Of a DNA stretch of 20,052 nucleotides, positions 9,660 to 18,295 are shown in pieces. The translations under genes were made by a program, and so were the position numbers. The notes beneath the pieces are model-generated. The model did no database searches. It saw nothing but the letters and a program-made list of their open reading frames with translations, and had not been told where the DNA came from. Source of the DNA: Polymyxa betae (Eukaryota; Endomyxa; Phytomyxea; Plasmodiophorida; Plasmodiophoridae); the NCBI GenBank assembly GCA_003693705.1, contig RBZT01000169.1:1-20052 (forward strand). The letters are read 5' to 3'. Position 1 is the stretch's first letter, and each line of letters starts with the position of its first letter.

Positions 9660-10007
9660 ATGACCAGTGCGGATGCTATTAATGAGTGCATTGGTATGAT
9701 CAACTGGAAACTTGAGGAGGTCTCCTCTCGGGCGACTGATAACAGATTTCCCCATGCTCGAGTAATTCAGGGATTGCGGTTCTGGCACAAACTGGTCCAG
9801 CTTTTGTGTTCACCTTGTGAATACAGTCTGTACGAAGACTCGAAGGGATCATGGTTATCAAGATGGTTGACGTCATTAGCTTCCTCGTTTTGCGAATTCG
9901 TCGCTTTCAGGAATGATTTTAGTATAGTCGGCACAATACAAAGTTGCAGCCTCAAATTGCAGTTACACAGTCGACGAAGTCAATATCCATGCGAATATGT
10001 TACATGA
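9660..10007 (+). CDS. Hypothetical protein, 115 residues, single exon
   Basis: ATG 9660 to TGA 10005-10007, uninterrupted. It begins MTSADAINECIGMINWKLEE, followed by a helical stretch with Trp, Cys and Leu (LRFWHKLVQLLCSPCEYSLY, SWLSRWLTSLASSFCEF). It could be a partly buried helical domain. No membrane segment or signal peptide is clear, and no family is recognised. The 13-mer AGATGAGCCCGCA lies 7 nt before its ATG and also overlaps the start at 3983. The C-terminal tail (SRRSQYPCEYVT) may be readthrough of an unseen intron. Confidence 0.45.
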   Translation: MTSADAINECIGMINWKLEEVSSRATDNRFPHARVIQGLRFWHKLVQLLCSPCEYSLYEDSKGSWLSRWLTSLASSFCEFVAFRNDFSIVGTIQSCSLKLQLHSRRSQYPCEYVT

Positions 10008-10093
10008 ATGCAAAAATCCAGTTTGATAGCCCAAACAAGGGAGATCTAAAAATCGAATATATCAAATCAGAGTTAAAAAAAGTCGGGATATAT

Positions 10094-10164
10094 GCCCCCA
10101 GCAGGGATTGAACCTGCGACCTACCGCTTACAAAGCGGGTGCACTACCACTGTGCTATAGAGGC
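10094..10164 (-). tRNA. tRNA-Thr (anticodon TGT)
   Basis: The acceptor stem GCCTCTA pairs with TGGGGGC using two G-T pairs. The anticodon loop TTTGTAA gives TGT, which reads ACA. The T loop is GGTTCAATCCC. The first anticodon-stem pair (C27/T43) is mismatched. A seven-T Pol III terminator follows on the minus strand at 10080-10074. Confidence 0.93.
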
Positions 10165-10232
10165 GACTTTGCATCGCAGTCGTTTCCAATCTATTAAAAT
10201 GCCAGACCTAAAATAGAGCAATATCCTGAACT

Positions 10233-10602
10233 TTATTGCAGATTGGGATACGTAAACAATTTCTCAGATGATTTTGGAATCGCATTGAGGATGAAGGCCT
10301 CAGGATTATCATCTGTTGGAGATTCGCTGACATCCCGGACTGTCAGCTCAGGTGCTCGCGCCTGTAGGTGCACCATTAATAGGGCCCGTTGGGGTTTGAA
10401 TTTGGGGTTGGATTCGTACGGGCGCTGCCCAAGCACCTCCAGAGTCCAATATTAGGGTTAGGTTTGCTTCTGCGCTCCGTTCTAACGTAGAGTCATTTCA
10501 ATCTACTGAATTTGGAAAATGACAAAGTGTGATCGACGATACCATGATTTCAGATTTAACTGAAGTGACTGCATGAGGAGAACCACTTCGTCCTGAATCC
10601 AT
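10233..10602 (-). CDS. Hypothetical protein, two exons, 87 residues
   Basis: Exon 1, 10602-10543, starts with ATG and encodes MDSGRSGSPHAVTSVKSEIM. A 106-nt intron (GTATCG to CTGGAG, phase 0) follows. Exon 2, 10436-10233, includes PEAFILNAIPKSSEKLF and ends in TAA. The intron carries the telomere-like CCTAACCCTAA about 20 nt from its 3' end, where it could serve as a branch-point region. Exon 2 is Pro/Ser-rich and probably partly disordered. No family recognised. It is divergent from the BTB gene, with about 240 nt between starts. Confidence 0.45.
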
Positions 10603-10841
10603 GATCAGCGTAGCCCTTTAAAGCGCAGCCAGATGTCACACTTCTCATCCGTGGTTCCAGAACGATCGGAACGTGACTCATCCGCTATCGATCGATTTCC
10701 ATCGAACATGCGATTAATTTCTGACACAATTGCTGTTATTCAAATCTTGATTACTTGCTTGTCAGCCATTCCTGGCCATAGATTGATAACATTCGCCTTC
10801 TTCATTGGTGGCGGGACCCGCCTATATAGCCGATTTTCGGG
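10603..10841. promoter_or_regulatory. Divergent promoter region with GC palindrome and TATA box
   Basis: For the BTB gene, TATATA lies at 10823-10828, only 14 nt before its ATG. Directly before it is GGCGGGACCCGCC (10810-10822), whose arms GGCGGG and CCCGCC are perfect inverted repeats. A TATA this close to the ATG implies a very short 5' leader or initiation downstream of the ATG shown. Confidence 0.45.
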
Positions 10842-11750
10842 ATGTTCGACACAGACAAGATCGTTCAGGCTCTATTCTATGATGGACAATGTAGCGATCT
10901 CCAGCTGATCGTTGGAGATCGATCTTTCCATTGTCATCGTTTCGTGATGATTCCTGTTAGTCGTTTCCTGCAACAATCGGTCCAATGGCCTTCAGATGCG
11001 ATCGATGACGCCAATTCTGTTCGCATCGAACTTCCAGATTTCCGCACTCCGGACTCTTTGGGGAGCCTCTCTCACGACAAGATCTCGTACTTTGAAATCT
11101 ATCTCAAGGTCGTGTACGGCCTGCATCAACTCAGCCTGGAACGTGCGACCGAATTGTGCGAGGTCGCTCAGATTGCGGATTTCATGATGTCTGATGCTGT
11201 TCTGGAGCTCTGCGATCGTCTGCTGTGTTCGAAGACCTTCCTTTCGTTGAATACAGAGATGGGCCTCTTCTGTGAGAGGTTTTCGCTCTCCAGCACGCTG
11301 GATCGTGTGAAACTGAAGATCGCGGCGGATCTGCAACGATCCGCTTCGGACGAGAACCTCCATCGGATGGGTCCTTCGCATTTTATCGACATTATCAGGT
11401 TATGCTCGGAATCAACACGATGGCAGTTCTGGAATATTACGGGATATGCAGCTGGTGTAAACTTGCTGGAAAGCGACATGAATGACGCCAATTTACAGCT
11501 GGAGACCCGTCTTAGGGATCGCTGGATTGGTAACGTAATTCCAATTGCTTCAGGCAGGGGACAATTGTATGAAGATTTATTGAATGAAGTGAGCAAAGGC
11601 TGGGAGATCTCCACCGTTAATGATATCTATGACGATATCCAGACGACCAAAATCGTCTTTGAAGGCGCCGAAAAGTGTCACAAGTTTCTGTGTCGCATTA
11701 TTGCTCAAGCATACCGCCGTCTGAGCACGCCTTCCGTGAAAGCTCATTGA
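10842..11750 (+). CDS. BTB/POZ domain protein, 302 residues, intronless
   Basis: One uninterrupted ORF from ATG 10842 to TGA. Residues about 15-135 show the BTB/POZ fold: CSDLQLIVGDRSFHCHRFVM followed by VSRFLQQSV matches the family pattern of a SD-hydrophobic strand, a 'F.xH+.vl' step and a 'S.yF' helix. The usual His-Lys is His-Arg here. A central helical segment (FEIYLKVVYGLHQLSLERA, then LCEVAQIADFMMSD) matches the BTB dimer helices and the start of a BACK-like region. There is no Kelch repeat, MATH domain or zinc finger. Proteins with this fold dimerise and often act as adaptors for Cullin-3 ubiquitin ligases; that role is inference. It is the only long intronless gene here, which may reflect its origin or expression. 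Confidence 0.85.
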   Translation: MFDTDKIVQALFYDGQCSDLQLIVGDRSFHCHRFVMIPVSRFLQQSVQWPSDAIDDANSVRIELPDFRTPDSLGSLSHDKISYFEIYLKVVYGLHQLSLERATELCEVAQIADFMMSDAVLELCDRLLCSKTFLSLNTEMGLFCERFSLSSTLDRVKLKIAADLQRSASDENLHRMGPSHFIDIIRLCSESTRWQFWNITGYAAGVNLLESDMNDANLQLETRLRDRWIGNVIPIASGRGQLYEDLLNEVSKGWEISTVNDIYDDIQTTKIVFEGAEKCHKFLCRIIAQAYRRLSTPSVKAH

Positions 11751-12100
11751 TTGAAAGCCGGCGGCGTCTCTGCGGCGCCCAACGTTTCTGTTCCATGGAA
11801 GCGTAAACTGATATCACTTTATTATATCTAAATCATTGCGCTTTTCCATTCCGATTTACACTTGTTTTCCCATTATGGAGAAATTCTGGAATTTCATCGC
11901 AATAATCCACGATAGTATCCGACTGCGACGCACATAAACCGCTCTCCGAAAGTCCGAACGCCACTAATCAGGCAAAATCGTTTCGCTGGCTAACAATGCT
12001 GTTATAATAGGGTGCGGACCTGAAGGTGGAAATGGGCAAATCGTGGCCTCTGGCGGGCGAGTATGACCCCTTTTATTGGTATGAAACATTGCAATGAAGT
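11751..12100. other. Convergent intergenic region
   Basis: Lies between the BTB stop and the end of the 13-exon minus-strand gene. A GC-rich stretch near 11757-11780 could form weak secondary structure. Nothing coding is recognised. Confidence 0.45.
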
Positions 12101-15100
12101 TTATTCGGTTGGAAACAGATTCAGTTTCAGATCGGTGAACAGTTTAGTGATATCATGGGCCAGATCGGCCTTGATGTTCACAAATTCGGAGGCTGTTGGC
12201 AGGTTGGTCACAGGGCCAATGATCGTATCACATTCGTTGAGTTTAAATTCGAGAACTTTCTCGACTTCGTACTCGATCGTATTGAGGGCATTATAGGCCG
12301 CGGCTATAACGACATTGCGCATAATCGCGGCGACATGGCACCGATGGGCTACAACCAACACATAATTCGATGTGTACGATGGCGATGTGGTCGAGATCAG
12401 CTCGGTGAAATCCACTAAAGGATGTTCAAGCAACCGTTGAGTTAGGGTTCGGACCTTGGCGATCGTGCTAGCTGTAGCACTGATGAAGGCGTCAAAACAT
12501 CGCGATTGCACACTTCTCTTGTCTTTGCGATATTTCTTCGCCGGAATGTTGTAGTATGGTCGGATGATCCCTTCCAGATCGCCCTGGATCGTATCTGATA
12601 GAAGTTCCATCAATCATAGAGAAACCCATCATCTCATAAGTCCGCACCTGACAGGTTTCTATAAATCTGAATAAATTCCTGAATGCGATCCACCGTATTC
12701 TGATCGAATCGGGTGCAATAGTCCAAGATGGAAATCGATCTATAATTCCGATCGTCGTCGCTCTCCTGGGACAATAATCGCTCCGCTTCTTGAATCGCAT
12801 CGTTCAACACCGTGTCAAGTTCCGAGTTCAGATCGCTCAGCGGGGCCAGCACGTCCTTCCGGGACCATTTCTGATGGAGAATGTCGGCGATGGGCGTCAC
12901 CAGCAGATCGGCGTCGTGGGGTGTCATGGCGTTGTACTGGTCCACGTCCTGTTCCAGACCCCGAAAGAAAACGGGCAGGAAACTGTCCGGGGCCATCAGC
13001 AGAATGGCGCGGCCACGTTCCAGATACGCATCCCGCAGCTCCCGCATGACCGCAGCAACCTGCGCGAGCGCGTACCGGCCCGGATCCTGACAGACATCGA
13101 AGAGGATGGTGTCCAGAGTGAGTTTGAAGAACTCCGAGAGCATTGGGGTATTGCTGGGTATATAATCGACCTTGGCTAAAGCAGCTGATAGAGCGGTATT
13201 GTCTGTATCAGGCTGGATATGATGGGTACCCAGAGCCTGCCATAGTTTCGGGAGCAGCATCAGCGAGCAGTGCGGATTACTTAGTAGGGTAACGTGATCC
13301 TCGAACGATGATAGAGACGTGGGGTCATGGGGTAACAGATCCGGTAACGTGAAACTGACTTGATATCTGACTTTGCCCAGGATCTTCGGGTTCGGAATTC
13401 GCTCCATATAGAAACTGAAACGAAATTCCATTAGCAGGAGCCGGAACGGTTGAAACATTAAACAGAAGGCCTCCATGTAACATAATCAATGCGCAAAAGC
13501 CTGAAATAAAACTTCGGCCTCCACCAACCTGCGGGTTTCAATTTTGCTGGTGATGATGCGGCTGAAGGTTCTGTCCGAAACTTATTATTAGATATTTACG
13601 TTTCAATGGGTGTAAAACTGACCTCGAGCTAACGTTACTGGAGCAGAATCTCTGCCAGCAGTTATGGCCCCGGACGTTACTTTGGACTTCTTTTTGCGTT
13701 GATTCTTGGAATTGCCGGATTCGATATTGGCGGACTGCGTGACGGGCAACGCAACACGAGAACCTTCATCGTACTGGTCCTTACAGCCATCTTCGGCAGT
13801 CCCGACCGAGGGTTCAGAGATCGGATCCGACAGCGTAGGTTCAGATTCCGGATCATGATGAACTTCTGTGATGTCCGTGGATGGCAATGAAGATCCAGCT
13901 GCTACTAAAGGTCCAGTAAAAGAATGAGTAACAAAACATTCGAGAAACGAACACAGAATGTGAAAGTTGAGAAAAATATAAAAAAGAAGTCAGTTTTTCT
14001 GGTTTTTGTACCTGAAGCCGAGTTTGGATTCTGAGTTTTGGATACAACAGACCGCCCTATAATGTCCATATATTACGGTAGATGATGTCTGAAATCGTAT
14101 GGGAATACTGACCTTGATCACGATTGCTGCGGGGTTTACGTTTTCTAGCCTCTAAATGATGTTCAATGGATAAAAATGTGTACTACAGAATATCACCAAC
14201 GTGATTGCATCTTTTTGATCTGATTCTTAGAGAGACGTTCAGCGTTATTAACAGGTTTTAAAGATAAGCTGGAAACTGTTTCGAAATTATCAGCGTGATT
14301 AGAATTTGATACAGAAAGGAGTTGGTCGGGAGCAGTTTCAGGAACAGCAGCATCGATGTTGATGGCGTTTGGAGGGAAGAGATGATGTTCGACACCAAGC
14401 TCGACTTCATCATGGTGTGAAATGTCCGGAAGAGATTCAGCTGGATCTTCCGGCAGACTTTCCGCTCCATTCTCCGGCATAATCTTAGCTACAATCTCCG
14501 GCAAAAATTCTGCTGGATTCTGTGCAACAATGTTGCTTGCATTCGCAGTATTGCTACACGCTGTAGAATCTGTGAGATGAGAAAGCTCAGGAGATCGGGA
14601 GAGTTCAAAGATAAAGGAATCTGGGTCTTCTTGGTGTGAATTCCAAGAATCAGAGACAATAGAATCATCATCATCACTAAACAGGTCTGTTGGCAATTTG
14701 AAAGGAATGTCGAAATCAGGATTGAATTTAACCATGCTCTCCAACAGATTTGTCAATGAGAAGTCTAGAGATGAATAAGCGAAAGGATGGGATCCGGTCT
14801 GAGCAGATCCATCGGAATGAATAGACAGCTTAGATGGTTCTTCGACATCTTCCTTCTGAGAATCTTCTATCAGATACTAAATGACATTACGGAAACGATT
14901 CGCTACAAACCTGCAACGATTCGGATAACTGCGAGAACATTCTGCGGAATTCGCTTTCACGAATCTGTCGTGTCTGATCCGAAAACTGCATTCGAATATC
15001 AGCCAATGCTACATCGAGACGCTGATTTAACAGCTCCGAGATCCGCCACGCATTCCATCCGCTGAATGACGACATATTCGATGTAAGACCGAGCAGCATA

Positions 15101-16248
15101 TTGTTGTTATCCTTCAATAATACGGACTTGGTATTGGAACATCGATCATGAAGAACATTATTCAAAATGGTCCAAAACTCCAGAATATCCCCGTGAATAT
15201 CGAGTATAATCTTATCCAGATCATGACCTGGCTCCATAATATGTATTGCTCTACGGCAATAATATTGATAATCTTGTACGAGATCATCATATGGAACTTG
15301 TGAGCGCACATAATCAGAGATACATTGCTGCTCAGAATCCGTACCAAGACAATGAGCAATCTGATCAACGAATCCAGAATTGAGCCCTACAGGTCACGTA
15401 ATCAGTAACATAACGCATGAGGTAGTATTACCCGTCTTACCGGAATGCCATGTGCGCTCGCCGATCCCATGATCCTAGTAAGGGCTGGTGGGTGAAACGA
15501 ACCAATTACAGTACAGGTAACATTACATGTGGTTGCGCCCATGTCACAGCTAGAGTAGAGAGTATGACCAGGAACACTGGCTCTACCAGCATTGAACGGG
15601 GTGGAACTACAGTACGACCTCGGGTCTGTCTGATTCCTCAGGCGAAATCAAGTCTGATCGAAAGTCCGCCGCAGTTTGCTTCAGTTGGTTGGCCGACGAG
15701 CTCCATGCGGAAACTGTGTTTCCTCCGACGGAACACAGGCTGTGGCCACAACCGGTATTGAAATGGGCAGCAGAAAGTTTGGAGATTATCTCGAGCTAAA
15801 TAGGTTGGGGAAGGACTCATATTGGTCATAGAAATTCACTCCATACTACGGCGGCCAACGATCCAGCCTAAAAGAAAGTTCGGATTCTGAGAAAGATCTT
15901 GGTAAAGGCATGTCAAGCCATACTATGGGATTTAAGAGGAAAAACAGTACTTGGTCTTTCATCAAACTTGGCAGAATGGTGACAGATGTTAAATGTTGGA
16001 TGACAGATGAATTACTGCATAGTCAAATACATAATAGAAATTCATTGAAAAGTGTTGATAGATAGTGATGAAAAACTTTGAAATATCTTCAAAAAGTTCT
16101 CAGAATCTCACTTGATATTACAGTCATGATTGCCGTCATTGTTAATCTCCGTCGATTTCTCGTCAACCTGTTCGTGAAGCGATGTCGTGGCGAACATCGC
16201 CATCTGCTGCCCAAAACTCAGCTCATCCGAGATCTGAATCTCTATCAT
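12101..16248 (-). CDS. Large unrecognised protein, 13 exons, 1082 residues, with acidic, basic and helical regions
   Basis: Exons: 16248-16112, 16014-15951, 15795-15619, 15474-15441, 15386-14911, 14855-14201, 14151-14113, 14056-14012, 13904-13623, 13570-13529, 13500-13464, 13414-12648 and 12594-12101 (TAA). The spliced length is 3249 nt with all phases consistent. The N-terminus (MIEIQISDELSFGQQMAM) is followed by helical segments (DYQYYCRRAIHIMEPGHDLD). A long acidic, low-complexity stretch (TDLFSDDDDSIVSD; repeated ENGAESLPEDPAESLPD) comes next. Then there are basic patches (ARKRKPRSNRD; NQRKKKSKV) that look like nuclear localisation signals. The last 420 residues are helical. The shape resembles a nuclear scaffold or regulator, but a tethering-complex subunit is also possible. 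Exons 2-4 are the least certain. The stop overlaps GAATAAAC, a possible poly(A) signal. Confidence 0.65.
13501..13528 (-). other. 28-nt intron in the 13-exon gene
   Basis: Begins GTTGGTGG and ends TTTTATTTCAG. It joins exon 10 to exon 11 in phase 1. Another 28-nt intron occurs at 1990-1963. Confidence 0.5.
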
Positions 16249-17495
16249 GGCGCTCACAATCCGGATCTGTTCATGACCGGGAGATACCTCCGATCAAGGG
16301 CATCCTCCATCCTCGACCTTCCTTTCGGAGCCCACCTTCAGCGTTTCGAACTCCGTCTTCAGGCTTCTGCAGCCCGCCTTCTACCAACCGGAAAGCAGCA
16401 TCATCATTTCGGCGTCCACCATCATCGTACAGAGCTCCGCCCAGAAGCTCGGACCTCAGGACTCCAGTTGTACAGAGACAGCTCTGTACTCGGAGCAATA
16501 TTAAACCAGATCGTTGCCATATTACACCAAGTTCTCATACAGGCCAAATCAATACCCTTCATATCCATCAGACCAGTATCACTGATTCGTACAATAACGC
16601 ATCAGACAATGCAAAGTAACAATTTGAACATTTGAATTTAACTTTATATTGTTACATTGTATCATTAAAACCAGCGAATTTTACAGACAATGTCGAAAGC
16701 GAAATGGAGCTGCATGCTGGTGTCATGATACATATAATCCATTTCAATTAGATCTGTATACAGATCTCGATTGGAGTATGACTGTTGATTATGAATTTAA
16801 TGAGGAACTTTGTCAGTATGATACAACATCATCATACAGATCATCATCTCATATAAATATTCCTATCAATATCAATCAGATATCTACCAATAACAATCCA
16901 TCACAACAATCAGGTATTTACAGGCTTCTTCTGTTCCCATGATCTTCCCTCTTCTAATATCCATCTAATTGTTCACATAGAGTCCTGCATCACCAAATGT
17001 CCATCTTTGAACAGAACAAAAATGTCCAAGAAATCCAGTCAATGCAAGATGAGAGCACGACGGAGTTCGAGATCGTCTCGACGTAGCAGACGTCAACGGA
17101 AACGCAATTGAGATTGAATACAAACAACTGATTTTTTGGCTCAAGTGGATACTTTTCCGGATTATTCTGATACAGAATTTATTGCGAGATGTTATATCAA
17201 GCCCAATAGCGGATGTGACTTGTACGTAGAAATCGAGGTGAAAATGTCAAAGTGACCAAACATGATAAATAGAGAATGTTTGAATGTGACCATTGTGAGA
17301 GCTGATTCGAACAGGAGATCACTCTGCAAGACGGACAGTAACCTTAGCAGAGGGTTCATTCATAATGACCGAGTGAACTGGTTACGAGAGATTCAGATGG
17401 ATACTTCCTATAGACCGTCAACTATCTGGGAGAAATCAAATCCCGTCATTGAAGCAAATCAATACAGCAAATATACTACTGAGAGGAGAAGTTAG
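16182..17495 (+). CDS. Protein with SFRxPPS heptad array, acidic region and Arg/Ser-rich basic region
   Basis: Exons 16182-16615, 16687-16913, 16981-about 17082 (or 17091), 17146-17221 and 17273-17495 (TAG). Introns are 71, 67, about 54-63 and 51 nt, all phase-consistent (for example GTAACA...TTTTACAG at 16616-16686). Exon 1 holds six seven-residue repeats (16323-16448). Exon 2 is acidic and Asn-rich (NPFQLDLYTDLDWSMTVDYE). Exon 3 is very basic (MRARRSSRSSRRSRRQRKR). If the third intron is not spliced the protein ends at TGA 17109-17111 after that basic tail. After it, DYSDTEFIARCYIKPNSGCD faintly recalls the paralog pair's domain. The order acidic, basic, domain matches the gene at 849-2221. 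The start is unsure because its first 67 nt overlap the opposite gene's first exon. Confidence 0.5.
16323..16448 (+). repeat. 21-bp tandem repeat, six degenerate units
   Basis: Units start TTTCGG, TTTCGA, TTCTGC, AACCGG, TTTCGG and TACAGA. In the plus frame they encode F/Y-R-x-P-P-S-x heptads (FRSPPSA, FRTPSSG, FCSPPST, NRKAASS, FRRPPSS, YRAPPRS). On the minus strand the same DNA reads as Glu/Gly-rich heptads. Confidence 0.7.
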
Positions 17496-17695
17496 GTGAG
17501 GCTGTAGGGTGTCAATACAGATCTAGATATCATAGGCCTGGTCTGTGATAACATATTGATAGTGAGGCGTATTTCTGTATTATTGTCGGCAGGATCATAG
17601 AAGTGATTCAACGAAATTAGCACGATATCAATTGAAAGTAACAGAGCGCACGATTTGAGATCGCGATAAGCTGATTCTGCTGTCTTCCAGGTCAT
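17492..17695 (-). CDS. Small hypothetical ORF, 67 residues, stop interlocked with the plus-strand gene
   Basis: ATG 17695 to TAA 17494-17492. Begins MTWKTAESAYRDLKSCALLL and continues with a hydrophobic stretch SIDIVLISLNHFYDP. The frame is open upstream to about 17735 but with no ATG there, so a further 5' exon starting at ATG 17737 is possible. A TATATC element lies at about 17774 on the minus strand. Its TAA and the TAG of the plus-strand gene share three bases. No family recognised. Confidence 0.4.
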   Translation of the reverse strand: MTWKTAESAYRDLKSCALLLSIDIVLISLNHFYDPADNNTEIRLTINMLSQTRPMISRSVLTPYSLT

Positions 17696-17737
17696 TAAAA
17701 GATTTCGAAGACCAAGGCAGGGTACCAATCATGCTTC

Positions 17738-17834
17738 AGCAGACGATTGAGCCTTCTAGGATCGATATAAACGCGGGCCGGATTCTTTTCGCCCGTTTGC
17801 TGTCTCGTTTCAGGGCGGCGAGTAGCGGAAGAAT
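17738..17834. promoter_or_regulatory. Short region with minus-strand TATA-like element
   Basis: On the minus strand it reads GCGTTTATATCGATCC at about 17766-17781, a TATA-like site upstream of the small minus-strand ORF. Nothing coding is recognised. Confidence 0.3.
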
Positions 17835-18152
17835 TCATTGACATCCAGTCTGCGCGTCAATGACCGCGCCATCCTCGATCCAACGCTGAACTTGTACGCT
17901 CAAAACTCCTAACAGAACTTCTTGTACAGGGTATTTGATTGGAGGTGGTGAATTGCTGGCTGCTCAACAGGAATACAGGCCTCGGCGATGACCGCTTTGT
18001 TAAGAGCATCGGCAGCCTCGACGACAATCAGTTGACGATGGAGATCGTGGTGAGAATCAATCGTAGTCCTGTATCATGAGAGACATGGTCGAAAAGCCAG
18101 TGACGGTCCAGGCAAGGACCACTGCAATAAGGAACAGCAGGATTTGAAACAT
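17835..18152 (-). CDS. Small predicted secreted protein, 94 residues, three exons with 16- and 17-nt introns
   Basis: Exons 18152-18085, 18068-17977 and 17959-17835 (TGA). The spliced length is 285 nt and both introns are phase-matched. The N-terminus MFQILLFLIAVVLAWTVTGF is a signal peptide or anchor. The mature part includes DSHHDLHRQLIVVEAADALN, then PPPIKYPVQEVLLGVL and ends AVIDAQTGCQ. Without the mini-introns the gene would need two frame changes within 250 nt, so the alternative is a pseudogene or base errors. It lies 45 nt downstream of the second tRNA-Val gene, same strand. No family recognised. Confidence 0.5.
17960..17976 (-). other. Candidate 17-nt intron
   Basis: GTATTCCTGTTGAGCAG. 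It joins the second and third coding frames in phase 1. Confidence 0.45.
18069..18084 (-). other. Candidate 16-nt intron
   Basis: GTCTCTCATGATACAG. It joins the signal-peptide exon to the next coding frame in phase 2 and avoids TGA just downstream in the first frame. Confidence 0.45.
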
Positions 18153-18196
18153 TCTTGCGTTTTCCGAAGATCAGTAAAACTCTTGAAAAAGGACAT

Positions 18197-18269
18197 GTCC
18201 CGACCCAGACTCGAACTGGAGACCTCCTGTGTGTTAGACAGGTGTGATAACCAACTACACCATCCGGAC
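18197..18269 (-). tRNA. tRNA-Val (anticodon AAC), identical second copy
   Basis: All 73 nt match the copy at 9153-9225, including the G-G mismatch at position 5-68 of the acceptor stem. The 10 nt before it (TGCAGTTAAT) are also shared, but the 3' flank differs after two bases. A TTTTT terminator lies at 18190-18186 on the minus strand. Confidence 0.95.
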
Positions 18270-18295
18270 ATTAACTGCATCCATGACTCGCGCAT

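Noticed and set aside
12101-13476. RINT-1/Tip20-type or other vesicle-tethering subunit
   Set aside because: The helical C-terminus and PFRLLLMEFRFSFYM suggested it, but that stretch turned out to be intron (13463-13415), and no other family motif was found.
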